Assembly (NCBI GenBank): GCA_002497905.1
Contig: DAFJ01000083.1
Coordinates: 1-45,947 of the forward strand
DNA: 45,947 nt
Direction of reading: 5' to 3'
Source: Euryarchaeota archaeon UBA251
GTDB taxonomy: Archaea > Thermoplasmatota > Poseidoniia > Poseidoniales > Thalassarchaeaceae
Notes under the pieces: model-generated
The model's input: the letters and a program-made list of their open reading frames with translations, nothing else
What the model was told of the DNA's origin: nothing
The model's database searches: none
Part shown: one piece after another, positions 7,908 to 14,898 of the stretch
Layout: each line of letters begins with the position of its first letter
Numbering within the stretch: position 1 is the stretch's first letter
Translations under genes and position numbers: made by a program

Positions 7908-9248
7908 TCACTGGCCGCCGCGATGTTGGGCGATTTGTTCCGGTGACCATCCTGCAGCAAGGAGTTGTTCATCGGTATACCCACCAATCTGTGCAGACCC
8001 TGAATTTTCACTATCAGTGCCACTCTGCTCGACCTCATGTGCTGGAGGTTGCTCTTCTACAACCTCGGCAGGGGAGGAGGCAGCTGGTTCAACAGGGGAT
8101 TTATCCTCGGATGGTGCCTCCTCAGACATGGCTGGACTTTCGTCAGTAGCATCAGTGTTCTCTGCACCAGTAGTTAGATCCATGCCGAGTTCTAGCTCAG
8201 CATCTGCTGCATCAAGTACCTGTTCTTCTGTTGATTTTTCTGAAGCCTCTGGATATCTGACTTTCTTGTACGCAGCACCTGCCTTCTGTGCACCAATGAT
8301 AGTAGCTACCAGTAAGGGGAGGATAATGAGGCATATTGGAAGCAATAAAGCGCGTGGCCAGAACATCTGAGCCTCTGCATCTACGGTAGCCTTCCACTGA
8401 GAGTTCGTGCCCTGCCATTGGTCCGAATTCAATTGCTGACCTTCGATGTACTGAAACACGAGGCAATGCCGGCCCGGCTTCACTGTAAGAGCATATTCCA
8501 CCTCTTGACCTGAAGGAAGAGCAGGTGCATCTGACCGGTCATAACGAATTACCTGAGATTCTGTTGTGATATCTTCCATCTCTGAGGTGGATCCCCATGG
8601 AAGTGCGGAGGGCATCATCGCGCAACCATCAGGGGCTTCAAATAAGCCAAGGCGAAAAGAGGTATTTCCACCATCGAATCGATGGCCTTTGAGACTCACT
8701 TTGACCTGAACATCATTGATTGGGCCCAGATCCAGAATCGGGAAACCAATAATCAATTGATTCAAATCTTGTTCAAACGAGCCAGCATTAGGATCACTGC
8801 CATCCCAAATCTTGTTCTCTGCACGGTCATTAACCTCCTCTAGCGACCAATGGGGACTCGGATTCGCATCTGAAGTATCCATCCAAGACTCGACCTCAAT
8901 TGCACTAAGATTCTGATGAGGATTCTCGGAATGATTTCCTTGTGTCACAGGGAAAAACGAGAACGTGAATAGAATAGTAAGGACTCCAAGAACAAGATAG
9001 ACATTCATTCTCTTATTGGAGCGGTTCTCCTTGAGATTACTCAATTGCTTTTCGCGCCGCTCCTTGCGGTCCCTTCTATCTTCCATCTCAGAGATGGGAT
9101 CAAATGCTGCTGATGGAGCAGATTTAGGACCAACGGGTGGTGCCACTGATGGGCCCTGTACAGAGGCAGATGTCTCCGCTGATGATACCTCGCTAGCGGG
9201 TGGATTCCCGGGTTGCATGGCTTGACCGATGACGGACTTCGATTTCAA
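7908..9248 (-). CDS. Two-pass membrane protein with C-terminal TDEQLLAAGW motif
   Basis: At 446 residues, it has a Pro/Ser-rich N-terminus, a charged helix (about 52-80, ERREKQLSNLKENR) and TM1 (about 82-100). A beta-rich outer domain (about 105-295) and TM2 (about 298-320, LLLPICLIILPLLVATIIG) follow, then a long acidic, disordered cytoplasmic tail. The tail ends in GYTDEQLLAAGWSPEQIAQ, a short amphipathic unit with an internal echo (TDEQLLAAGW then SPEQIAQ) that looks like a protein-interaction tag. Both ends are therefore predicted cytoplasmic. It is the first gene of the leftward cluster that continues with the SAP-TM protein (92-base gap), ParA and the ParB-peptide protein. The function is not recognised. 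Confidence 0.65.
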   Translation of the reverse strand: MKSKSVIGQAMQPGNPPASEVSSAETSASVQGPSVAPPVGPKSAPSAAFDPISEMEDRRDRKERREKQLSNLKENRSNKRMNVYLVLGVLTILFTFSFFPVTQGNHSENPHQNLSAIEVESWMDTSDANPSPHWSLEEVNDRAENKIWDGSDPNAGSFEQDLNQLIIGFPILDLGPINDVQVKVSLKGHRFDGGNTSFRLGLFEAPDGCAMMPSALPWGSTSEMEDITTESQVIRYDRSDAPALPSGQEVEYALTVKPGRHCLVFQYIEGQQLNSDQWQGTNSQWKATVDAEAQMFWPRALLLPICLIILPLLVATIIGAQKAGAAYKKVRYPEASEKSTEEQVLDAADAELELGMDLTTGAENTDATDESPAMSEEAPSEDKSPVEPAASSPAEVVEEQPPAHEVEQSGTDSENSGSAQIGGYTDEQLLAAGWSPEQIAQHRGGQ

Positions 9249-9327
9249 TCGAACCCCTGTCTTCGATGTGCCCTCTCAAGGGATGATTTGAAAATGGAAA
9301 GGGGTGGCTCGGCAGATGATGAGAGCG

Positions 9328-10479
9328 ATGCGTCTGTGTATCTTATCCCGCGGCCCGCAGCTGTATAGCACGCGGCGTTTGGTAAAAGAAGCAGAAGATC
9401 GCGGAGCAGAGGTAGAAATTGTTGATCCATTAGAAACAAGCCTAGTTCTCGGTGAACGGAATGGACAGGTTATCCACCGTGGTTGGCCCATTCAGGCTGA
9501 CGCTGTGATTCCAAGAATTGGTTACTCCGTGACATCTGAAGGAGTGCGGGTTGTCCGACAGTTTGAATCTCAAGGCGTCTATGTTGCCAACTCAGCCGAC
9601 TCCATCCTTCGAAGTCGAGACAAACTGACTGCATCTCAAATTCTATCGCATCAGGGAATTCCTGTCCCACGGACCGCACTCGTAACCTCTTGGCGAGATA
9701 CAGAAAGGGCAATCTCAAGAGTCGGAGGAGTGCCTTGCGTGATTAAGGCGAGTCAAGGGACTCAAGGAAATTCTGTCCATCTTGCTCATTCAATTCGAGA
9801 TGCAAGTGAACTCGTCTATCGTTTACTCGCAAATCGAGAAACTGTTCTTGTCCAAGAGTACATTCGAGAAAGTCACGGAAGAGATGTGCGTGTAATTGTG
9901 GCTGGGGGCGAAGTAATTGCTGCGATGCGTCGCGTGGCGAGGGGACGTGAATTCCGGTCAAACTTCCATCTTGGAGGACAAGTGGAACCGGTTGAATTGA
10001 AGGATGAATACGCTAAGGTTGCTATTCGTGCCGCAAATCTCCTTGGCATTGAGGTTGGTGGTGTCGATCTCCTTGAGGGACGAAGCGGGCCGATCCTTCT
10101 CGAAGTTAATTCGAGTCCTGGGCTTGAAGGAATTGAGAGGGCTTCGAAAGTAAATGTCGCAGGGAAGATCATCGACATGATTTCACAGCGTCACAGGATT
10201 CAGTCCACTGATCTTCAAGAGGTTATCCGCCGCCGCTCCGGTCACGGAGCATTGACTGTCCGAATCAAAGATTGGCCTGAATTCATCGGACGACGAATCA
10301 AAGACGTGCAAATGGGAGGATCACGCGCATTGACGCTGTTGCGTGGCAAGGACCACATCTGGTCTCCCGACGAGGAATTCGTTCTACAACCAAACGATGA
10401 ACTCGTGATCTACGGAGAAATCGCGTCCATTCGCGCTCATATGCAAAGACGAGATACTGCTTCGGAAGAAAGATTCTAA
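9328..10479 (+). CDS. RimK-family ATP-grasp ligase fused to RCK_C domain
   Basis: Residues 1-290 are a RimK-type ATP-grasp ligase: MRLCILSRGPQLYSTRRLV opening, RSRDKLTASQIL near 95-106, CVIKASQGTQGNSV P-loop-like grasp near 137-150, QEYI near 176, and the metal-binding ILLEVNSSPGLEGIE (256-270). RimK-like enzymes add Glu or other amino acids to a protein or cofactor C-terminus (S6, LysW, coenzyme F420 or tetrahydromethanopterin). Residues about 308-375 form a second domain, FIGRRIKDVQMGGSRALTLLRG then VLQPNDELVIYGE, which matches the RCK_C (TrkA_C) ligand-binding domain of K+ channel regulators. ATG 9328 was preferred because the family begins MKxAILSR; upstream GTG 9304 and ATG 9316 only add unrelated residues. 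The substrate is unknown. Confidence 0.87.
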   Translation: MRLCILSRGPQLYSTRRLVKEAEDRGAEVEIVDPLETSLVLGERNGQVIHRGWPIQADAVIPRIGYSVTSEGVRVVRQFESQGVYVANSADSILRSRDKLTASQILSHQGIPVPRTALVTSWRDTERAISRVGGVPCVIKASQGTQGNSVHLAHSIRDASELVYRLLANRETVLVQEYIRESHGRDVRVIVAGGEVIAAMRRVARGREFRSNFHLGGQVEPVELKDEYAKVAIRAANLLGIEVGGVDLLEGRSGPILLEVNSSPGLEGIERASKVNVAGKIIDMISQRHRIQSTDLQEVIRRRSGHGALTVRIKDWPEFIGRRIKDVQMGGSRALTLLRGKDHIWSPDEEFVLQPNDELVIYGEIASIRAHMQRRDTASEERF

Positions 10480-10564
10480 CGATCAATTCCTCTACTCAAC
10501 CCCCTGTTGAAATGAGAGGGTTCAAACCCGACACCTCGTTCCACATTTACCCTTCGGGGATGGG

Positions 10565-11617
10565 ATGGGACCCATGGACGACCAACAACAGCGGAGCGGA
10601 TGGGCTGCAAATGGCCCTGCGGGCCGCATTGCTACTCCTTTCGATTCATCTATCACAGGCAACAACCAAGTCCTGCCTGCACGCCTAGTTCGAATTCAGC
10701 ATCTTGCCTGTCTTCCGCTTTGGGAGACCCAATTAAGATCTGAAAAGAAGAGTAATCATACAATTCGATCATATATGTCCACAGCACGACGATTCTCAGC
10801 GACAGTTATTCCTGGAGAAGAAGAGGTTGATATCGAGGAAATATCAATCACAGAAATGCACGACCGCTGTAATCCAAACAACGGACGACTAGACCTATTC
10901 ATTCAGGCCATCGCTAATCTAAGACCGGCGACAATCAACGCACGTATTGCTGCAGTAAGTCATCTGTTCCGTTACATAGGGCACCGGATACCAGATTGGG
11001 TACATCGCCCCACTGCTTCTCGGCCTCTACCACGAACCCTCACTAGAGAAGAGGTCATGCGTGTTCGTAAGGCTGCTCAAGATTCAGAGAACCCACTGGC
11101 TCATCCCATCATCACGCTTCTCCTTGATACCGGAATGCGTGTATCCGAGTTATGTGCCCTTGAGACTGGAACCATCGATCTAGCTGACCGTTCAGCCAGA
11201 GTATATGGAGGCAAGGGTGACAAAGACCGTACCGTACTATTCACAGAACGCTCAGTAGATGCGATGGAAGCCTGGTTCGGAACACGGCGATTATTGATCC
11301 AAAGAAAGAACCCGCCTAACGATGATGTAGATGCCGTTTTCCTAACCAATCGCGTTGCACGAATCAGTACCCGCTATGTTCAGAAAATGATGGATGTCAT
11401 TGCTGACGAGGCCCTCATCCCGAGAACACGTCTGACACCTCATACCCTGAGGCATAATTTCGCAACAGGCCTTCTTGAACGAGGAGTAGATCTTGTCTCA
11501 ATCCAGAGGCTTCTAGGACATTCCAATATTCAGACAACACGAATCTATCTAGACATCAGTGACCAAACGTTGAGAGAAATCTACCATCGGGCCCAAAGTG
11601 CGTCTCTAGAAGAATAA
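10565..11617 (+). CDS. xerA: Xer-type tyrosine recombinase
   Basis: The 350-residue protein has a SAM-like core-binding domain (about 45-145; SNHTIRSYMSTARRF) and a catalytic domain (about 155-345). All tyrosine-recombinase residues are visible: R192 (TGMRVSEL), K217 (GKGDKDR), H293 and R296 (PHTLRHNFA), H319 (LLGHSN) and nucleophile Y328 (TTRIYLD). The size and compactness favour a housekeeping XerA/XerC/D-like resolvase acting on chromosome dimers at dif over a phage integrase. About 40 N-terminal residues are low-complexity and extra; ATG 10574 is an alternative start. The stop directly abuts the stop of the convergent small gene at 11618. No dif site was recognised, and no tRNA or att duplication lies next to it. 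Confidence 0.88.
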   Translation: MGPMDDQQQRSGWAANGPAGRIATPFDSSITGNNQVLPARLVRIQHLACLPLWETQLRSEKKSNHTIRSYMSTARRFSATVIPGEEEVDIEEISITEMHDRCNPNNGRLDLFIQAIANLRPATINARIAAVSHLFRYIGHRIPDWVHRPTASRPLPRTLTREEVMRVRKAAQDSENPLAHPIITLLLDTGMRVSELCALETGTIDLADRSARVYGGKGDKDRTVLFTERSVDAMEAWFGTRRLLIQRKNPPNDDVDAVFLTNRVARISTRYVQKMMDVIADEALIPRTRLTPHTLRHNFATGLLERGVDLVSIQRLLGHSNIQTTRIYLDISDQTLREIYHRAQSASLEE

Positions 11618-11815
11618 TCACCGTTTCCGGCCTGGTCGCTTCTTGTTCTCACGCTTTTCGATATCTTCCGGGCCTGTCCAATCCTTGGTTGCACGAACAA
11701 TATTGCCAGTATGACCTGGAATCGGACAGTGCTTACCAGAACGGCAACGAGAGCAATTGTCCTTGGGTGGAATCTCAAGAGGTTTCGTTAGTCGCCCGTA
11801 CTTCCGCCTTGGCAT
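11618..11815 (-). CDS. Small basic protein with CxxC-type Cys/His cluster
   Basis: This is a 65-residue, strongly basic protein. The centre holds CSRCRSGKHCPIPGH (C21, C24, C29, H34), a spacing suited to one zinc ion, and the tail is KRENKKRPGRKR. Small basic zinc proteins of this kind are often ribosomal or nucleic-acid binding, but I do not recognise the family. ATG 11815 is the only good start. It is packed against the xerA stop and lies 38 bases downstream of the HhH gene on the same strand, so these two may be co-transcribed. The composition supports a real gene: Lys/Arg-rich with regular codon structure and no plausible alternative frame. Confidence 0.6.
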   Translation of the reverse strand: MPRRKYGRLTKPLEIPPKDNCSRCRSGKHCPIPGHTGNIVRATKDWTGPEDIEKRENKKRPGRKR

Positions 11816-11853
11816 GATTACATTCCCGAGTTGAGGGGAGATAGTGAATGCGG

Positions 11854-12222
11854 TTAATCTGAGCGTCGAATACGCTTCATCATATCCTTAACACTCTTCG
11901 GAGCACTCAACTTTTTGCCGATTTGATCGCCACGAACACCACTCTCTGTATCACTGATAGTGGACTTAGAGGAAGGGGCCTTCTTTGCTGGCTTCTCGGT
12001 TATCTTCTTCTTGGCCTTGGAAATTGCGCTAGATGCGACCGCTTTAGCAATCTTGGTTGCAGTTCCTGCACTGATGCCCGCTGCCTTGAGGCCCTTAATG
12101 CCAGCCTTAGCAACATCTGCCTTGGATTTCATACCAGCACCTGCCAACTTCTTCGCCGTTGCTTCCCCAACACCTGGGATAGCAGTCAGCGCATCAATCA
12201 CTTTCTTGCTTGGCTTCGCCAT
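11854..12222 (-). CDS. Helix-hairpin-helix protein with Lys/Ala-rich tail
   Basis: A 122-residue protein from ATG 12222 (MAKPSKKVIDALTAIPGVGE). Residues 1-60 carry tandem helix-hairpin-helix units (IPGVGEATAKKLAGAG and LKAAGISAGTATKIAKA), like the (HhH)2 domain at the N-terminus of RadA and in other DNA-binding proteins. Residues 55-85 are Lys/Ala/Ser-rich (SAISKAKKKITEKPAKKAP), resembling linker-histone tails, followed by a short basic end (MMKRIRRSD). Non-sequence-specific DNA binding is the likely activity, so a nucleoid or repair accessory role is inferred. An upstream in-frame ATG (12258) would add twelve residues of unrelated character and cut into the divergent promoter area. Confidence 0.72.
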   Translation of the reverse strand: MAKPSKKVIDALTAIPGVGEATAKKLAGAGMKSKADVAKAGIKGLKAAGISAGTATKIAKAVASSAISKAKKKITEKPAKKAPSSKSTISDTESGVRGDQIGKKLSAPKSVKDMMKRIRRSD

Positions 12223-12277
12223 GGTTAGGTTGGATTCTCGGCCGTGTATGAACATCACGCTGTATTACACCGGATGA

Positions 12278-13060
12278 ATGATGACCGAGGGATGGAATCC
12301 AATCTCCATGGAGGACCGTTTCATCCTATGGGCGCAGGTGCGAAGTGGCACTCCGAGAATGCGTATCGACTCAGGAGGAGTCCTACGGCCAGAACGATGG
12401 CCAGAGGGGGGAGGAATAGTGTACCTCGGCGATGTTGCGAGTTCTTTCCTAAGCGCACTGGGACCGCATGCGCCTCCAGAATTCATCGAACGCCCAGGAT
12501 TTGACGAACAACGATGGACTCTAGCAGCATCCTCTAGCGGCTTACAGATTATCATCCGCAGCGAATCTTACTGGGGTTTCGCACTACTTGCTCGATGTTA
12601 TCTAAACCGTATCGAGATTATTGGTGAACGCAGTGATGTCGGTCGGCTCGTGATGGATGTCTTAGCTAGCCTTGGCCATAATCCATGGAATGCTGCATTT
12701 GGTTGGGCCTTCAAGCGGCATACGAGCCTGTCAATCCCAGAACATCGAGAAGAATGGTCTGGATTAGCATCTTCAGGTAAAGAGGAAATGGATGCTGCAA
12801 TCAATCTGCTTGAGGATAGATTACGAAAACTGCAACCTGTCAGTGATACTGTTAGCAAGACCCATGTCGAAGAAGCTAGAAATGACATCGGCCGAGCAAG
12901 AAAAGCACTTCTCGAACGAAACCTACCTTCCGCGATGCGCGCTATGGCTCGTGCTGAGAAGGAGCTCATCCTCGCAGACCCTAATACTAGATCGGATATT
13001 GATGAAATCGAAGAGAATGATGATGAAATCCCCTATGTCGATCTGACTGGTGAGGAATAA
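12278..13060 (+). CDS. Conserved-looking protein of unknown function with C-terminal helices
   Basis: The 260-residue soluble protein has no signal peptide or membrane helix. Residues 1-150 look alpha/beta (WAQVRSGTPRMRIDSGG, then RWTLAASSSGLQIIIRSESYWG). Residues 165-240 are predicted long helices, probably coiled-coil (EEMDAAINLLEDRLRKLQ, then HVEEARNDIGRARKALLER), with an acidic tail. I do not recognise the family. The start is uncertain among ATG 12278, 12281 and 12308. It is divergent from the HhH gene and its stop directly abuts the sec61-beta stop. No catalytic motif is seen. Confidence 0.6.
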   Translation: MMTEGWNPISMEDRFILWAQVRSGTPRMRIDSGGVLRPERWPEGGGIVYLGDVASSFLSALGPHAPPEFIERPGFDEQRWTLAASSSGLQIIIRSESYWGFALLARCYLNRIEIIGERSDVGRLVMDVLASLGHNPWNAAFGWAFKRHTSLSIPEHREEWSGLASSGKEEMDAAINLLEDRLRKLQPVSDTVSKTHVEEARNDIGRARKALLERNLPSAMRAMARAEKELILADPNTRSDIDEIEENDDEIPYVDLTGEE

Positions 13061-13249
13061 TCAACCAATTTTCTCCCAAATCCACTGCCAGACGCCGTGG
13101 TTTGCGAGATAAATAGCGATAGATAGGGCGAAACAAGCCGCATAGACCGCACTCTTTGGAATTTGAAGGGCATCCTCAGACTCCTCATCGAAGTACCGAA
13201 TTAGCCCTGCAGCTTGCTGGATGCCGCTGTTATCCTTCTTCTTCGCCAT
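13061..13249 (-). CDS. secG: Preprotein translocase subunit Sec61-beta (SecG)
   Basis: The 62-residue product is the usual size of archaeal Sec61-beta. The cytoplasmic part SGIQQAAGLIRYFDEE is the family signature, followed by IPKSAVYAACFALSIAIYLAN, a single C-terminal membrane helix (tail-anchored). It is the small non-essential subunit of the SecYE-beta channel. I chose ATG 13249 (MAKKKDNSG); the frame extends to 13309 but the extra residues are not family-like. Its stop abuts that of the convergent unknown gene. The subunit is diagnostic of Archaea/eukaryotes. Confidence 0.93.
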   Translation of the reverse strand: MAKKKDNSGIQQAAGLIRYFDEESEDALQIPKSAVYAACFALSIAIYLANHGVWQWIWEKIG

Positions 13250-13311
13250 GCGAACCATTCTTCCCGACCGAGGGGGCCTATTTGACCGTGACGCACATGG
13301 ATTAGACAAAA

Positions 13312-13686
13312 TCAGGGTGCCAAAGCTTCGACAAGAACGACGCCGTCGTGGAATTCTACGATACGTGAAGCGGATTCTACCGCTGCATCGAGAGTATGGG
13401 TCATGAATAGTTCACGGCGACGACCATCCTTCATCTGTAATACCAAGCGATGGGTGAGTTTGGAAAGCGTTGATCTATCGACTGTTTGCCAAACCCAGTG
13501 GTCGGTCTCAATGGTCACAAGAGCTTCAACTGGTACCAATGCACCTTCTGCGCGCCCATAGAGGCGTGCCCGATCGGTCAAGGAACGTAGTTTACGTACT
13601 GTTTCGTTCGTATTTGTACGAATCAAGCGGCCCTCGTCCTTAGCGTATCTCGATGACCTTCGGCTAATCTGTTCCTGCATTTCCAT
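13312..13686 (-). CDS. Small protein of unknown function
   Basis: The product from ATG 13686 has 124 residues; ATG 13680 is close by, and the ATG at 13719 is too near the TATA-like element to be likely. It begins with a basic, helical region (QISRRSSRYAKDEGRL), then alternating strands (ALVPVEALVTIETDHWVWQTVD, and LVLQMKDGRRRELFMTH) and a C-terminal helix-strand. This resembles small pleckstrin-like or split-barrel folds, but no family can be named. It has no membrane segment. The sequence between its putative TATA box and start contains a perfect 6-bp inverted repeat (see 13694-13709). Confidence 0.55.
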   Translation of the reverse strand: MEMQEQISRRSSRYAKDEGRLIRTNTNETVRKLRSLTDRARLYGRAEGALVPVEALVTIETDHWVWQTVDRSTLSKLTHRLVLQMKDGRRRELFMTHTLDAAVESASRIVEFHDGVVLVEALAP

Positions 13687-13693
13687 CCCATCC

Positions 13694-13744
13694 CGACCTT
13701 TGCAGGTCGATGCATCCAATCTTGAAAATAGATATTTAATAATG
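13694..13744 (-). promoter_or_regulatory. Putative TATA box plus inverted repeat before the unknown gene at 13312-13686
   Basis: On the minus strand an AT-rich TATA-like run (CATTATTAAATATC, 13731-13744) precedes the gene by a distance that would place transcription start near 13711. Immediately downstream, CGACCT and AGGTCG (13694-13699 and 13704-13709) form a perfect 6-bp inverted repeat with a 4-base centre. It could be a repressor operator or a 5' leader hairpin. This was read by eye only. Confidence 0.35.
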
Positions 13745-13771
13745 ATTGCAAATTAACTATTGATATGCCGT

Positions 13772-14836
13772 TTAAGGGGAGGATGATTTAGAGCCAAAGT
13801 GTCGATCAAGATAATTCCAAGATAGAGATACGAAGAAGAGAGGGAGGCACCCCAATAGGAGGATTAGATCAGGTTCAGATGTGATTACCAAGAGAGCAAT
13901 ACCGGCAAATCCTCCGAACAAGGCTCCACGATGTGCTGACCTATTCCTGAGATCCATACCGATGCGAGGTAATTGCGAGCCTAGAGCTCCCAGTGCAGAC
14001 ACTGTACCAATTGCCCATAGGACTGAAAGATTAGGCGCACCCCCTACGAATACAGCTATTCCTGGTCCGAGTAGAGTTAGTAGTGTAATGCCAAAAGATG
14101 GCCAGGTTATTCCACTTGAATATCGGCTGGATTCAGTTGAACCCCCCATCATGTCCGAAACCGAGAACATCATGAGAACAACAACCAGATGGTACGCTCG
14201 TACCACCGGCTCAAGTTCCAATACTGAATCCGGCCTAAGAGTCAGTAAAGTAGTCATGAATGCAATTGCAAATCCTAGATTCGCATCATACTTACGCACT
14301 CTTCGACAATTCATCGATGATGATGTCCGAATCAGGAGTTCGGCAATCATGAGTCCTTGAACTGAATTAATCATCAATGGAATGAATGATGGTTCCGGTA
14401 CAAATGACGATATTGCGAACGATGATGATACTGGAGTAAAAGCTCCGGATGATGTACCCACAGCGATTAGGGGGAGAAGATGAGCCGTCATCAGGATCCA
14501 AGGTCCTGAACCACGTCTTCCTTGGCAAATTAGAATCCATACTGAACCGGTAAATGCACAGACCAGTGTGCCTCCTTCAGGACCCCCTGCAAGATACTGG
14601 ACTGCAGTAAAGATAGAGGCAGAAACTCCCCAGAGGGTTGCATGCACATGACCTGGTTCTCCTTGATGACCACTCACAGCAAGAAGAAGCGCAGTACCCA
14701 GTAAAGCGACAGGAATCAAGAGAAGAAGGCGTTCAAAACGTTCTGCTTCGATGGAAAAACGTCTTCCAATAGTTGGCCCAAACCAAATCAATGGTAAAAT
14801 CAGGACCTGGATAAGAAGCAGGTCTTCGATGCCCAT
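13772..14836 (-). CDS. Polytopic membrane protein of unknown function
   Basis: A 354-residue protein with about nine or ten hydrophobic helices, starting almost at once (LLLIQVLILPLIWFG). Charged residues are sparse and confined to short loops, e.g. RRVRKYD near 180 and MDLRNRSAHRG near 296. No transporter, enzyme or redox motif is recognised. The short loops and even helix spacing would fit a transporter, a UbiA-like or an integral membrane assembly factor, but none is supported by motifs. ATG 14836 is the only start that keeps the first helix; the facing methyltransferase gene begins 62 bases away. The function is unknown. Confidence 0.7.
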   Translation of the reverse strand: MGIEDLLLIQVLILPLIWFGPTIGRRFSIEAERFERLLLLIPVALLGTALLLAVSGHQGEPGHVHATLWGVSASIFTAVQYLAGGPEGGTLVCAFTGSVWILICQGRRGSGPWILMTAHLLPLIAVGTSSGAFTPVSSSFAISSFVPEPSFIPLMINSVQGLMIAELLIRTSSSMNCRRVRKYDANLGFAIAFMTTLLTLRPDSVLELEPVVRAYHLVVVLMMFSVSDMMGGSTESSRYSSGITWPSFGITLLTLLGPGIAVFVGGAPNLSVLWAIGTVSALGALGSQLPRIGMDLRNRSAHRGALFGGFAGIALLVITSEPDLILLLGCLPLFFVSLSWNYLDRHFGSKSSSP

Positions 14837-14898
14837 GAATACGGCTCTTTACACACAAGGCATTGAACCGTGCGGAAGTCTGTCGCTACAATCATTCG

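Noticed and set aside
10500..10560. GGGTTCAAACCC, a T-arm-like or inverted-repeat sequence before xerA
   Set aside because: There is no acceptor or anticodon arm around it, no dif-like two-half-site sequence, and no matching second copy was seen. A short imperfect palindrome alone is weak evidence.
10565..11617. Xer-type recombinase as an integrase of a mobile element
   Set aside because: No flanking att repeats, tRNA target, phage or plasmid genes; size and motifs fit a housekeeping resolvase.
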